38,003 bases of DNA from SIG672 sp045657105. GTDB taxonomy: Bacteria; Bacillota; Clostridia; Oscillospirales; CAG-272. The translations under genes were made by a program, and so were the position numbers. Shown one piece after another: positions 6,465 through 13,683 of the stretch; positions within the stretch are counted from its first letter, which is position 1; each line of letters starts with the position of its first letter. The stretch lies in assembly GCA_045657105.1 (NCBI GenBank), contig JAZOSN010000066.1, forward strand, positions 1-38,003, read 5' to 3'. Under the pieces are notes generated by a model, which was not told the DNA's origin, ran no database searches, and was given only the letters and a program-made list of their open reading frames with translations.

Positions 6465-7319
6465 TTATCCTACTTCGGCAAGAATTTTATACTTTCCGGG
6501 CGTCATTCCGACGTTTTTCTTGAAAACTCGCATAAATACCGAGTAGTCGCCAAATCCGCAAAGTATCGCCGTTTCGCTCACGCTATGCCCTGCCGCAAGC
6601 AGCTTTTTCGCCTCGCTTATACGCTTGGAAACGATATATTTCGCAACCGTCGTTCCGCAATATTTCGAGAACAGACGGCAGAGCTGATTGACCGACAGGT
6701 ACGCGCTTTTGGCCACCTTTTCGAGCGTCAGTGGCTCTGTATAGTTTGCATTTATATAGTCGATAGCGAGTCTTACCGCCTCGTTTGAGGATACCTGTAC
6801 CGCCTCCTCGCTTGTCATAAAGGCTTTGTTTATCTCAACGAGTATCTCGATCATTATCTGACGTTTGAGCAGATCGTCGCCGTATCCGAAATCTCCGCCG
6901 AGCAGTTCTATTTTTTCTCTTATTTCCTGCGCCTTTTCGGCAGAAAGCGAGCGGCGGTGATCAAAGCCGCCCTCGTGAGGATAAAAGCATTTTGCAAGAT
7001 CGGTCTTTTCGCTCGACTGTCCGTAGATAAACTCCGGACTTATCTGAAAAACGTACCGCGCAAAGCGTGCGTCCTCCCGATAGGTTATCTTATGACCTTC
7101 ATACTGATTTATTACAAAAACGTCGTTATCCGAAACGTCGTAAAGCTGTCCGCCGATAAGAAAGTTTTTTCCTCCCGACAAACAGAAAAATATCTCGCAG
7201 CATTCGTGTATATGTATCTCGGGATCGGGGTTCGAGGACTCTGAATAATAAAGAGCAAAGCTCCTTTTTTCTCCTGCATAGGCAATAGCCTTTGAGCAGC
7301 TTTCAAACATACATTTCAC
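6465..7319 (-). CDS. AraC family transcriptional regulator (cupin sensor domain)
   Basis: 284 residues. The N-terminal half (about 25-110) has the cupin-type pattern HIHECCEIFFCLSGGKNFLIGG and NQYEGHKI of AraC effector domains. The C-terminal 100 residues carry two helix-turn-helix units (PLTLEKVAKSAYLSVNQLCRLFSKYCG and SETAILCGFGDYSVFMRVFKKNVGMTPGKY in outline). The GTG at 7319 is preferred over the ATG at 7310 because minus-strand AGGAAA lies eight bases before it. It is divergent from the uronate operon, and the two promoters share a mirrored element. It is most likely the activator or sensor of that operon, responding to an unsaturated uronate or its products; this is inference from position. 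Confidence 0.9.
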   Translation of the reverse strand: MKCMFESCSKAIAYAGEKRSFALYYSESSNPDPEIHIHECCEIFFCLSGGKNFLIGGQLYDVSDNDVFVINQYEGHKITYREDARFARYVFQISPEFIYGQSSEKTDLAKCFYPHEGGFDHRRSLSAEKAQEIREKIELLGGDFGYGDDLLKRQIMIEILVEINKAFMTSEEAVQVSSNEAVRLAIDYINANYTEPLTLEKVAKSAYLSVNQLCRLFSKYCGTTVAKYIVSKRISEAKKLLAAGHSVSETAILCGFGDYSVFMRVFKKNVGMTPGKYKILAEVG

Positions 7320-7354
7320 TTGTTCTGTTTCCTTTCTTTGTCCTTATATCTGAC

Positions 7355-7383
7355 AGTATAACATACAATGGTGAGAATTGCAA
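7355..7383 (-). promoter_or_regulatory. promoter of the AraC regulator gene
   Basis: On the minus strand: TTGCAA (7378-7383), 17 bases, TATACT (7355-7360) with an upstream TG (extended -10). The -10 lies inside one arm of the 15-bp inverted repeat. Confidence 0.7.
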
Positions 7384-7404
7384 TATTTTAGTTGATTTTT
7401 GCTC

Positions 7405-7433
7405 TTTTTTTTGCAGATATTGTATGTTATACT
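7405..7433 (+). promoter_or_regulatory. promoter of the uronate operon (poor -35)
   Basis: The extended -10 TGTTATACT ends at 7433, but the -35 position (7405-7410) holds only T residues. A good -10 without a -35 fits a promoter that needs an activator such as the neighbouring AraC protein. An alternative pair is TTGCAG (7411-7416) with TATAAA (7433-7438). Confidence 0.55.
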
Positions 7434-7507
7434 ATAAATAACAGTATGGATATTTGTGTCTTGTTGGCATTTATCCGAAGAAAAATAATGAAAAGGAGGC
7501 TGATTTT

Positions 7508-9184
7508 ATGCTGACACTCAAAATAACGGACACCGCCGGCAAGGTTCTGTTCGAGGAAAAGGGTATGAACATCGACACCTGCTACGAAGGTCTGCTCGAG
7601 CCGGGCTACCGCATCAGAGTAAATCTCAGTAACTGCGAGTTCATTTCCGTAAAGCTCGATCCCACTCTTGCCGAAAGCATAGTCTGGGTGCCTAACAAAA
7701 GCTTTGATTTCATAGTTCCCGACGCTGCACAGCGCCGCGCCTGCTATGCTCCCGGAGCTTTTGCGGGAGAAAAGCATCAGATTACCGTACGCGAGCCCGA
7801 GGACGACGAGATATACGCTTACCGCCAGATCTCGCTCAACTCTCACGACCGCCACGGTCCTATGCGCTTCTTCCCTCATGCCAGCGCAAACTTCGTCACA
7901 CGTGAAGAGCCCTGCTTCTACGAGCGCAACGCTATCGACGGAGTTGTAAGCAATCAGGGACACGGCTCCTACCCCTACCATTCATGGGCGGGCGGAGCAA
8001 GAAACGATCTCGAATGGACGCTCGATTTCGGTCGCGACGTTGAGATTGACAAGCTCGTATTCTTCCTTCGTGCAGATTTCGCGCACGATCCCAAGACGGG
8101 CATTCCGCACGACTCCTACTGGAAGTCGATCGACATCGAATTCTCAGACGGAGAGGTCATAAAGGGCGAGTTCAAGCTCGACGGCAGTGACCTTAACCCC
8201 GAGAACTCTAACGGCATCGCCATCGAGTTCGAAAAGAAGGTGACTCGCACTATTCACCTGTTCAATTTTACACAAGTAACCGAACAGCTTTCGTTTGCCG
8301 CTCTTACGCAGCTTCAAGTATTCGGTACGTACATTAAGGAGGATTTAAGTAAAATGGAAGTACGCCAGGCATCTAACGCAAAAGACGTTAAGCACTACAC
8401 AACAGAAAGACTTCGCGAGGAGTTCCACATCGCAAACCTTTTCACTAAGGACAATATCAGAATGGTTTACAGCCACATCGACCGTATCATCACCGCAGGA
8501 CTTATGCCCGTTCGTCAGGTTCTTAAGCTCGAAGCAGGAAAAGAGCTTGCAGCCGCATATTTCCTCGAAAGAAGAGAGATGGGTTGTATCAACATCGGCG
8601 GCAAGGGTATCATCACCGTTGACGGCGTTGAGTACGAGCTCAATCCCCGTGACGGACTTTACGTCGGTATGGGCAACAAGGACATCACCTTTAAGAGCTG
8701 CGACGAGAACGATCCCGCAAAGTTCTACGTAAGCTCCTGCCCTGCTCACACAAGCTACCCCACCGTTCACATCGACATTGCTAAGGCTAACAAGCGTCCT
8801 CTCGGAAGCGTTGAGCAGTGCAACAAGAGAGTTATCAACCAGTACATTCACCCCGCAGTTCTCAAAACCTGCCAGCTCTCGATGGGACTTACTCAGCTCG
8901 ACGTAGGATCGAACTGGAACACCATGCCCTGCCATACTCACGACAGACGTATGGAGGTTTATCTCTACCTCGATATGGAAGAGAACGACGTCGTATTCCA
9001 TATGATGGGTGAGCCGAGCGAAACCAGACATATCATTATGCACAACGAAGAGGCGGTTATCTCTCCCTCGTGGTCGATCCACTCGGGCGTAGGTACCAAG
9101 AACTACTCGTTCATCTGGGCTATGTGCGGCGAAAATCAGGATTTCGACGATATGGACCACATCGAAACCAAGGATCTTCTGTAA
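7508..9184 (+). CDS. kduI: fusion: N-terminal discoidin-like domain + 5-dehydro-4-deoxy-D-glucuronate isomerase
   Basis: One open frame of 558 residues starting at the ATG at 7508 (AAGGAGG at 7493-7499). Residues 283-558 (from 8354) are a complete 276-residue KduI, close to the E. coli length. The cupin metal ligands are present as H194, H196, E201 and H243 of that part (CHTHDRRMEVY and SIHSG). KduI converts 5-keto-4-deoxyuronate to 2,5-diketo-3-deoxygluconate. Residues 1-282 are an additional part; about 125-275 looks like a discoidin (F5/8 type C)-like beta fold (YPYHSWAGGARNDLEWTLDFG, VDKLVFF-type strands). No signal peptide is present. AAGGAGG (8336-8342) precedes the internal ATG at 8354, so KduI alone may also be made. 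A one-base sequencing or assembly error joining two genes is possible: the +1 frame has stops just before 8354. Confidence 0.85.
   Translation: MLTLKITDTAGKVLFEEKGMNIDTCYEGLLEPGYRIRVNLSNCEFISVKLDPTLAESIVWVPNKSFDFIVPDAAQRRACYAPGAFAGEKHQITVREPEDDEIYAYRQISLNSHDRHGPMRFFPHASANFVTREEPCFYERNAIDGVVSNQGHGSYPYHSWAGGARNDLEWTLDFGRDVEIDKLVFFLRADFAHDPKTGIPHDSYWKSIDIEFSDGEVIKGEFKLDGSDLNPENSNGIAIEFEKKVTRTIHLFNFTQVTEQLSFAALTQLQVFGTYIKEDLSKMEVRQASNAKDVKHYTTERLREEFHIANLFTKDNIRMVYSHIDRIITAGLMPVRQVLKLEAGKELAAAYFLERREMGCINIGGKGIITVDGVEYELNPRDGLYVGMGNKDITFKSCDENDPAKFYVSSCPAHTSYPTVHIDIAKANKRPLGSVEQCNKRVINQYIHPAVLKTCQLSMGLTQLDVGSNWNTMPCHTHDRRMEVYLYLDMEENDVVFHMMGEPSETRHIIMHNEEAVISPSWSIHSGVGTKNYSFIWAMCGENQDFDDMDHIETKDLL
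8336..8356 (+). promoter_or_regulatory. internal ribosome binding site and start codon for KduI
   Basis: AAGGAGG at 8336-8342 and ATG at 8354-8356, eleven bases apart, inside the open frame exactly where KduI homology begins. The strength of the site suggests that two proteins were, or still are, translated. Confidence 0.65.
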
Positions 9185-9229
9185 CTAATTAAACTTTCAA
9201 AATAAAGTAAACGAAAGGAACTTACAAAA

Positions 9230-10027
9230 ATGGCAAATATGTTTTCACTTGAAGGAAAAATTGCTCTCGTCACGGGTGCATCTTACGGAATCGGCTTCGC
9301 TATTGCAAAGTCGCTCTCCGAGGCAGGCGCAAAGATCGTTTTCAACGACATCAAGCAGGAGTTCGTTGATAAGGGTGTTGCCGCATACAAGGAAGCAGGA
9401 ATCGACGCTAAGGGCTACGTTTGCGACGTTACCGACGAGGATGCTGTAAATGCTATGGTTGCCGACATCGAAAAGACTGTCGGAGTTATCGACATTCTCG
9501 TAAACAATGCAGGCATCATCAAGAGAATTCCCATGACCGAGATGAGTGCCGCTGAGTTCCGTCAGGTAATCGACGTTGACCTTAACGCTCCCTTTATCTG
9601 CGCTAAGGCAGTTATCCCCTCGATGATCAAGAAGGGACACGGAAAGATCATCAACATCTGCTCGATGATGAGCGAGCTCGGACGTGAAACCGTTTCGGCT
9701 TACGCTGCTGCAAAGGGTGGACTGAAAATGCTCACCAAGAACATCGCCTCAGAATACGGCGAGTTCAACATTCAGTGTAACGGTATCGGACCGGGATACA
9801 TCGCAACTCCTCAGACTGCTCCTCTCCGTGAGATCCAGCCTGACGGAAGCCGTCACCCGTTTGACAGCTTCATTATTGCAAAGACTCCCGCGGCTCGTTG
9901 GGGTAACCCCGAGGATCTCGCAGGCCCCGCAGTATTCCTTGCATCTGATGCTTCCGACTTCGTAAACGGACATATCCTTTACGTTGACGGCGGTATCCTT
10001 GCATACATCGGAAAGCAGCCCAAGTAA
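9230..10027 (+). CDS. kduD: short-chain dehydrogenase, KduD / gluconate 5-dehydrogenase type
   Basis: A 265-residue classical SDR. It shows the cofactor loop TGASYGIG (15-22), NNAG (92-95), catalytic Ser145 and the Tyr158-x3-Lys162 pair (YAAAK), and the C-terminal FVNGHILYVDGG. KduD reduces 2,5-diketo-3-deoxygluconate to 2-keto-3-deoxygluconate with NAD(P)H. The sequence alone also fits gluconate 5-dehydrogenase, but its place directly after KduI and before two GH88 enzymes favours KduD. AAAGGAA lies about eleven bases before the ATG at 9230; the gap to the kduI stop is 45 bases, so it is in the same operon. Confidence 0.88.
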   Translation: MANMFSLEGKIALVTGASYGIGFAIAKSLSEAGAKIVFNDIKQEFVDKGVAAYKEAGIDAKGYVCDVTDEDAVNAMVADIEKTVGVIDILVNNAGIIKRIPMTEMSAAEFRQVIDVDLNAPFICAKAVIPSMIKKGHGKIINICSMMSELGRETVSAYAAAKGGLKMLTKNIASEYGEFNIQCNGIGPGYIATPQTAPLREIQPDGSRHPFDSFIIAKTPAARWGNPEDLAGPAVFLASDASDFVNGHILYVDGGILAYIGKQPK

Positions 10028-10040
10028 ATTTTAAAACGAA

Positions 10041-10066
10041 TAAAGGGGCAGTTCCCTGCCCCTTTA
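10041..10066 (+). repeat. intercistronic hairpin before the first GH88 gene
   Basis: A perfect 11-bp stem (TAAAGGGGCAG 10041-10051 with CTGCCCCTTTA 10056-10066) and TTCC loop. There is no T run, and the ribosome binding site CGGAGAA starts one base after the stem. It is not a terminator; more likely it blocks 3' exonuclease decay of the upstream message or affects translation of the next gene. Confidence 0.8.
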
Positions 10067-10077
10067 CGGAGAAAAAT

Positions 10078-11232
10078 ATGTTTTACGAGAATTATATTGA
10101 GAAAAACAAGGCTTGGATAGACGAAACATTTGAAAAACTCGATAAAAAGCTCGCACGCGTAGCAGTCAAGAGCCGCGACAAGATCCCCTATACTACCGTT
10201 GACGGAGTTCACAACGACCAATCGCAGGATAATAAAATCTTCGGTTGGACGAACGGATTCTGGGGCGGACTTATGTGGATAATGTACGAATCTACCGGAA
10301 ATGAGGAGTACAAAAAGACCGCTGTTCGCTCTGAGGAGCTTATGGACAAGGCGTTCTGTGATGTTCAAAGACTCCACCACGACGTCGGATTTATGTGGCA
10401 TATCCTCGCAGGCGCAAATTACCGCCTTACGGGAGATGCGGCGGCGCGCAACCGCAATCTTCTTGCGGCAATGACGCTCGCGTCGAGATACAAGGAAAAC
10501 GGCGGATATATTCGCGCGTGGAACGGCACTTGGTTTGGTCGCAACAATGACGGTTGGACTATTATCGACTGTATGATGAACATTCCTCAGCTATACTGGG
10601 CATCCAAGGAGCTTGGTGACGACCGTTTTGCTCAAATCGCTATGGCTCATGCCGATATGGCTATGCGCGACCACGTTCGCGAGGACGGCTCAATGAATCA
10701 CATCGTAGTTCACGATCCCGAAAGCGGCGAAATGGTCGAAACGCTCGGCGGACAGGGCTACGGCGTTGGCTCAACCTGGTCGCGCGGCGAAGCTTGGGGA
10801 CTTTACGGATTTATCCTCTCCTACATTCACACCGGCGAGGAACGTTATCTCGACACTGCAAAGAAAATAGCTCACTATTTCATTTCGAACGTAGCAGATA
10901 CCGACTATCTCCCGCTCGTTGATTTCAGAGCACCCGAAGAGCCCGTACTTTACGACTCGACGGCAGGTGCGATCGCGGCGTGCGGACTTATCGAGATCGC
11001 AAAGAACGTTCCCGAGTTTGAGCAAAGACCTTACATCACAGCGGCAATAAAAATTCTCAAAGCTATGGAAGAAAAGTTCTGCAATTGGGAAGAAAACGAG
11101 GACTCTGTCCTTCAAATGGGTACCGAAATGTACACTAAGGGTATCCACATGCCGATCATCTACGGTGATTATTTCTTCGCAGAAGCTATCGCGAAGCTCA
11201 GAGGATCAGAGTTCAACCCTTGGCTCAAATAA
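10078..11232 (+). CDS. glycoside hydrolase family 88 unsaturated glucuronyl hydrolase, copy 1
   Basis: 384 residues, typical for GH88 (alpha/alpha six-barrel). The two aspartates needed for catalysis in Bacillus UGL (D88 and D149) correspond to D102 in HHDVGFMW and D164 in TIIDCMMN. WTNGFWGGLMW, STWSRGEAWGLYGF and DSTAGAIAACGL are further family marks. The enzyme hydrates the enol ether of 4,5-unsaturated uronic acid at the non-reducing end of lyase-made di- or oligosaccharides and releases 5-keto-4-deoxyuronate for KduI. No signal peptide, so it acts in the cytoplasm on imported oligosaccharides. The polysaccharide source (glycosaminoglycan, pectin or other) cannot be read from this sequence. 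Confidence 0.93.
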   Translation: MFYENYIEKNKAWIDETFEKLDKKLARVAVKSRDKIPYTTVDGVHNDQSQDNKIFGWTNGFWGGLMWIMYESTGNEEYKKTAVRSEELMDKAFCDVQRLHHDVGFMWHILAGANYRLTGDAAARNRNLLAAMTLASRYKENGGYIRAWNGTWFGRNNDGWTIIDCMMNIPQLYWASKELGDDRFAQIAMAHADMAMRDHVREDGSMNHIVVHDPESGEMVETLGGQGYGVGSTWSRGEAWGLYGFILSYIHTGEERYLDTAKKIAHYFISNVADTDYLPLVDFRAPEEPVLYDSTAGAIAACGLIEIAKNVPEFEQRPYITAAIKILKAMEEKFCNWEENEDSVLQMGTEMYTKGIHMPIIYGDYFFAEAIAKLRGSEFNPWLK

Positions 11233-11263
11233 TTCCAACAATATCTTTTAAGGAGAAAAAACA

Positions 11264-12406
11264 ATGTTTTACGAGAACTATATCGCAGAAAACAAGGCTT
11301 GGATCGACGAAATGGTCGCAAAGCTTGACAAAAAACTCTCGCGCGTAGCAGTTGAGAGCCGCGAAAAGCTCCCTTACACTACCGACGAAAACGGCAAGCA
11401 TGACAACTGCCTTGATCCTGCTACCGGCAAGAACGTAACCTGGTGGACAAACGGCTTCTGGGGCGGTCTTATGTGGCTTATGTATGAAAAAACCGGCAAC
11501 GAGGAGTACAAGAAGACCGCAGAGCGTTCGGAAGAACTGCTCGACGGCTATCTTGCAAACTTCCAGAGCCTCGACCACGACTCGGGCTTTATGGAGCATA
11601 TCCTCGCGGGAGCAAACTACCGTCTGACCGGAAACGACAAGTCGAAGAACAGAAACCTCTACTGTGCGGCGGCGCTCGCATCGAGATACAATCTTTCGGG
11701 CGGATTTATCCGCGCTTGGAACTGGGAAGCAGGACTCACCATCATAGATACGATGATGAATCTTCCCCAGCTTTACTGGGCATCGACGATCACCGGTGAC
11801 ACCCGTTTCAAGAAGATCGCTATGGCTCACGCCGATATGGCGATGGTTGAGCACATTCGTCCTGACGGAAGCGTAGTTCACATCTGCTCACACGACCTTG
11901 ACGACGGACACGTAATCGAAACCCGTCAGGGACAGGGTTACGCGGTAGGCTCGACCTGGTCGCGCGGCGCGTCCTGGGCAGTTTACGGATTCGTTCTTTC
12001 CTATCTCCACACCGGAAAGCAGGAATATCTTGACGCTTCCAAGAAGGCGGCAAACTACTTCATCGCAGGTTGTGCGACCAACGGTTGGCTTCCTCCCGTT
12101 GACTTCCGCGCTCCCGAAGAGCCCGTTTGCTACGACTCGACCGCAGGTGCGATCACTGCATGCGGACTTATCGAGCTTGCAAAGGTTCTTCCCGAGTACG
12201 AGAAGCCGATGTACTTGAAGGCAGCTATTGAGATCCTCAAAGCTATGGAAAAAGAGTTCTGCAACTGGGAAGAGTCGACCGACTACATTCTCGGCATGGG
12301 AACCGAGGCTTACGGAAGAAAGGTACACGTACCGATCATCTACGGCGACTATTTCTTCGCAGAGGCAATTCTCAAGCTCGCAGGCAGCGAGTTCAATCCC
12401 TGGTAA
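11264..12406 (+). CDS. glycoside hydrolase family 88 unsaturated glucuronyl hydrolase, copy 2
   Basis: 380 residues, clearly a tandem paralogue of the gene at 10078; both begin MFYENYI and end GSEFNPW. The catalytic aspartates are D106 (LDHDSGFM) and D162 (TIIDTMMN). Differences from copy 1 are a longer insert near residues 41-60 and a shorter loop before D162 (WNWEAGLT against WNGTWFGRNNDGWT). These loops border the active site in GH88, so the copies may prefer different sugars or sulfation. AAGGAGAAA precedes the ATG, 31 bases after copy 1. It is the last gene of the operon, before a hairpin-rich stretch with terminators. Confidence 0.93.
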   Translation: MFYENYIAENKAWIDEMVAKLDKKLSRVAVESREKLPYTTDENGKHDNCLDPATGKNVTWWTNGFWGGLMWLMYEKTGNEEYKKTAERSEELLDGYLANFQSLDHDSGFMEHILAGANYRLTGNDKSKNRNLYCAAALASRYNLSGGFIRAWNWEAGLTIIDTMMNLPQLYWASTITGDTRFKKIAMAHADMAMVEHIRPDGSVVHICSHDLDDGHVIETRQGQGYAVGSTWSRGASWAVYGFVLSYLHTGKQEYLDASKKAANYFIAGCATNGWLPPVDFRAPEEPVCYDSTAGAITACGLIELAKVLPEYEKPMYLKAAIEILKAMEKEFCNWEESTDYILGMGTEAYGRKVHVPIIYGDYFFAEAILKLAGSEFNPW

Positions 12407-12407
12407 A

Positions 12408-12435
12408 AAAATCTTTCAGCTCGCTGAAAGATTTT
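12408..12435 (+). terminator. hairpin directly after the second GH88 stop
   Basis: AAAATCTTTCAG (12408-12419), CTCG, CTGAAAGATTTT (12424-12435). An A/T-balanced stem beginning two bases after the stop codon; a weak terminator or 3' end protector. Confidence 0.6.
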
Positions 12436-12441
12436 GACAAG

Positions 12442-12471
12442 AAACCACGCCCTCGATGGGCGTGGTTTTTG
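12442..12471 (+). terminator. intrinsic terminator of the uronate operon
   Basis: AAACCACGCCC (12442-12452), TCGAT, GGGCGTGGTTT (12458-12468), then T residues. A strong stem. Confidence 0.85.
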
Positions 12472-12477
12472 TATAAA

Positions 12478-12495
12478 AACGCCGCGAGCGGCGTT
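12478..12495. repeat. AACGCCGC hairpin, copy at 12478
   Basis: AACGCCGC-GA-GCGGCGTT. The same 8-bp stem recurs with a TT loop at 18727 and 31065, always in intergenic space. Confidence 0.75.
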
Positions 12496-12497
12496 TA

Positions 12498-12554
12498 GCA
12501 GTTTCGCTGTCGGACGGCAGTCCGACTTTTGGCAAAGCCAAAACCGCAAACTGC
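12498..12554. repeat. cruciform-like nested palindrome
   Basis: The outer stem GCAGTTT (12498-12504) with AAACTGC (12548-12554) encloses two perfect hairpins: GTCGGAC-GGCA-GTCCGAC (12509-12526) and TTTTGGC-AAA-GCCAAAA (12527-12543). It could fold as a three-way junction RNA or as a DNA cruciform. No coding potential is seen. Confidence 0.7.
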
Positions 12555-12585
12555 GCCCTTCGATTGAAGAAAATTGAGCATACGT

Positions 12586-12602
12586 CGACGGCGGAGCCGT
12601 CG
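12586..12602. repeat. short GC-rich hairpin
   Basis: CGACGGC-GGA-GCCGTCG, between the nested palindrome and the next terminator. Confidence 0.6.
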
Positions 12603-12611
12603 CTTAGCAAG

Positions 12612-12640
12612 AAATCCCACCCCTTTCGGGTGGGATTTTT
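12612..12640 (+). terminator. second strong terminator in the 12.4-12.7 kb intergenic stretch
   Basis: AAATCCCACCC (12612-12622), five-base loop, GGGTGGGATTT (12628-12638) and T residues. It is preceded by GCAAGAAA, like the ACAAGAAA before the terminator at 12442, so the two look like copies of one unit. Confidence 0.8.
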
Positions 12641-12664
12641 GCGCCTTTAATCGAAACAACAGAT

Positions 12665-12697
12665 AAAAGCCACACCCATATAAGGAGTGTGGCTTTT
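12665..12697 (-). terminator. terminator of the LytTR-DUF3021 pair
   Basis: AAAAGCCACAC (12665-12675) and GTGTGGCTTTT (12687-12697) sit five bases from the DUF3021 stop; symmetric A/T ends allow both directions. Confidence 0.75.
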
Positions 12698-12701
12698 CGT
12701 T

Positions 12702-13118
12702 TTATTTAAGTCTTGCATTAAGTCGCTTTTCGGTGGCTTTTATTGAGATCAGAACGATCGACCAAATGATAAAATATACGACTACAAAAATCGCGGTGAA
12801 TATTCCGACGACTGCCCAATCAAACGGGATCCATGAATTTACAAGGTAACAGAGCAGGTACATAAGATAAAGCGTCGCGAAATGAGCAAGAAGCGATTTT
12901 GCTATCGGCCATCTTTCGATCTGATTAAACACACTCGCTCCTGCATGAACGAATGCAAGCAGATGGGTCGAAACCGTCGCAACAAAGACCTCTTTTCCGC
13001 CGAGCGAAAAATCATCGAGAGTCACCGAGAGTATAAAATAGACGATCCCCATCACTATCGGTCCAAATCCCGCAAAGATCAGACCGCGATGCAGAAAACT
13101 TTTCAAATACTTATTCAT
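12702..13118 (-). CDS. DUF3021 family membrane protein
   Basis: 138 residues with four hydrophobic segments (about 12-34, 43-62, 72-92 and 100-127) and basic ends, the architecture of DUF3021. The family is almost always encoded beside a LytTR DNA-binding protein, as here: the LytTR gene ends four bases upstream, so they are co-transcribed. It may act as a membrane partner that senses or restrains the regulator; the family function is unproven. Confidence 0.85.
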   Translation of the reverse strand: MNKYLKSFLHRGLIFAGFGPIVMGIVYFILSVTLDDFSLGGKEVFVATVSTHLLAFVHAGASVFNQIERWPIAKSLLAHFATLYLMYLLCYLVNSWIPFDWAVVGIFTAIFVVVYFIIWSIVLISIKATEKRLNARLK

Positions 13119-13121
13119 AAC

Positions 13122-13553
13122 TTAAAAACCGATCCTTTCTTTGACATTTTTTAGTTGTCTTCTTGAAACGTAATCCTTATAACCGTTTTTAAATATAACC
13201 ATTAGCGAGCCTGCAAACGACGTATCAAATCTCGCTATCTTCCCGATATTCGCTATGCAGGACTGATTGATTTTGACAAAATCATCGCCGAGCATCTCTT
13301 CCAGAACGTAAAGCCTCTGCTTCACTTGGAGCCTTTCTCTGTCGCAAATTGCATACACCCTGCCATCGTAGACCGCGAAGCAGGACACCTCCGAGGTACT
13401 TAGATTTACGACTCCGCGCTCGTTATATCCGAGTATTTGCTTTGGATAGCCAAGCACCATCTCCTCGATAGCCTCGGAGAGCTCGTTTTTTTCGTGAACG
13501 TATATCAGAACCTCTTCGTCATGCTCTTTATCAACTATCGTTTGACATTTCAC
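13122..13553 (-). CDS. LytTR family DNA-binding regulator
   Basis: 144 residues with no receiver domain. The C-terminal 100 residues are a LytTR DNA-binding domain: FAVYDGRVYAICDRERLQVKQRLYVLEEML, FVKINQSCIANIGKI and YVSRRQLKNVKERIGF in outline. I choose the GTG at 13553 because minus-strand AAGGGAG (13563-13569) directly abuts the in-frame ATG at 13562 but is nine bases from the GTG. The N-terminal DEEVLIYVHEKNELSEAIEEM segment is typical of this stand-alone subfamily, which pairs with DUF3021. It probably controls its own operon; a palindrome overlaps the -35. Confidence 0.85.
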   Translation of the reverse strand: MKCQTIVDKEHDEEVLIYVHEKNELSEAIEEMVLGYPKQILGYNERGVVNLSTSEVSCFAVYDGRVYAICDRERLQVKQRLYVLEEMLGDDFVKINQSCIANIGKIARFDTSFAGSLMVIFKNGYKDYVSRRQLKNVKERIGF

Positions 13554-13577
13554 ATATCTCATCTCCCTTCTGATCTC

Positions 13578-13620
13578 ATTTTACATCAAAAGAAAATATT
13601 TTCAATAGTTTTTAACTATT
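13578..13620 (-). promoter_or_regulatory. promoter and palindrome upstream of the LytTR gene
   Basis: On the minus strand: TTGAAA (13600-13605), 16 bases, TAAAAT (13578-13583). The palindrome AATAGTT-TTT-AACTATT (13604-13620) overlaps the -35 and is a candidate autoregulatory site. Confidence 0.6.
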
Positions 13621-13645
13621 CGGTCTGTTTTATAGGATAAACGGA

Positions 13646-13676
13646 AAAGATGCCGCAACATACGTGTAGCATCTTT
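13646..13676 (-). terminator. terminator of the tcdA transcript
   Basis: AAAGATGC (13646-13653) pairs with GCATCTTT (13669-13676), with an inner ACA-TACG-TGT. Minus-strand T residues follow. It sits eight bases after the tcdA stop. Confidence 0.65.
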
Positions 13677-13683
13677 ATACCTT

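Larger units (their letters stand above)
7355..7433. repeat. 15-bp perfect inverted repeat linking divergent promoters
   Basis: AGTATAACATACAAT (7355-7369) and its exact complement ATTGTATGTTATACT (7419-7433), 49 bases apart. Each arm contains the extended -10 (TGTTATACT) of the promoter reading outward from it. The arms could be AraC binding sites as well as promoter cores. Confidence 0.8.
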
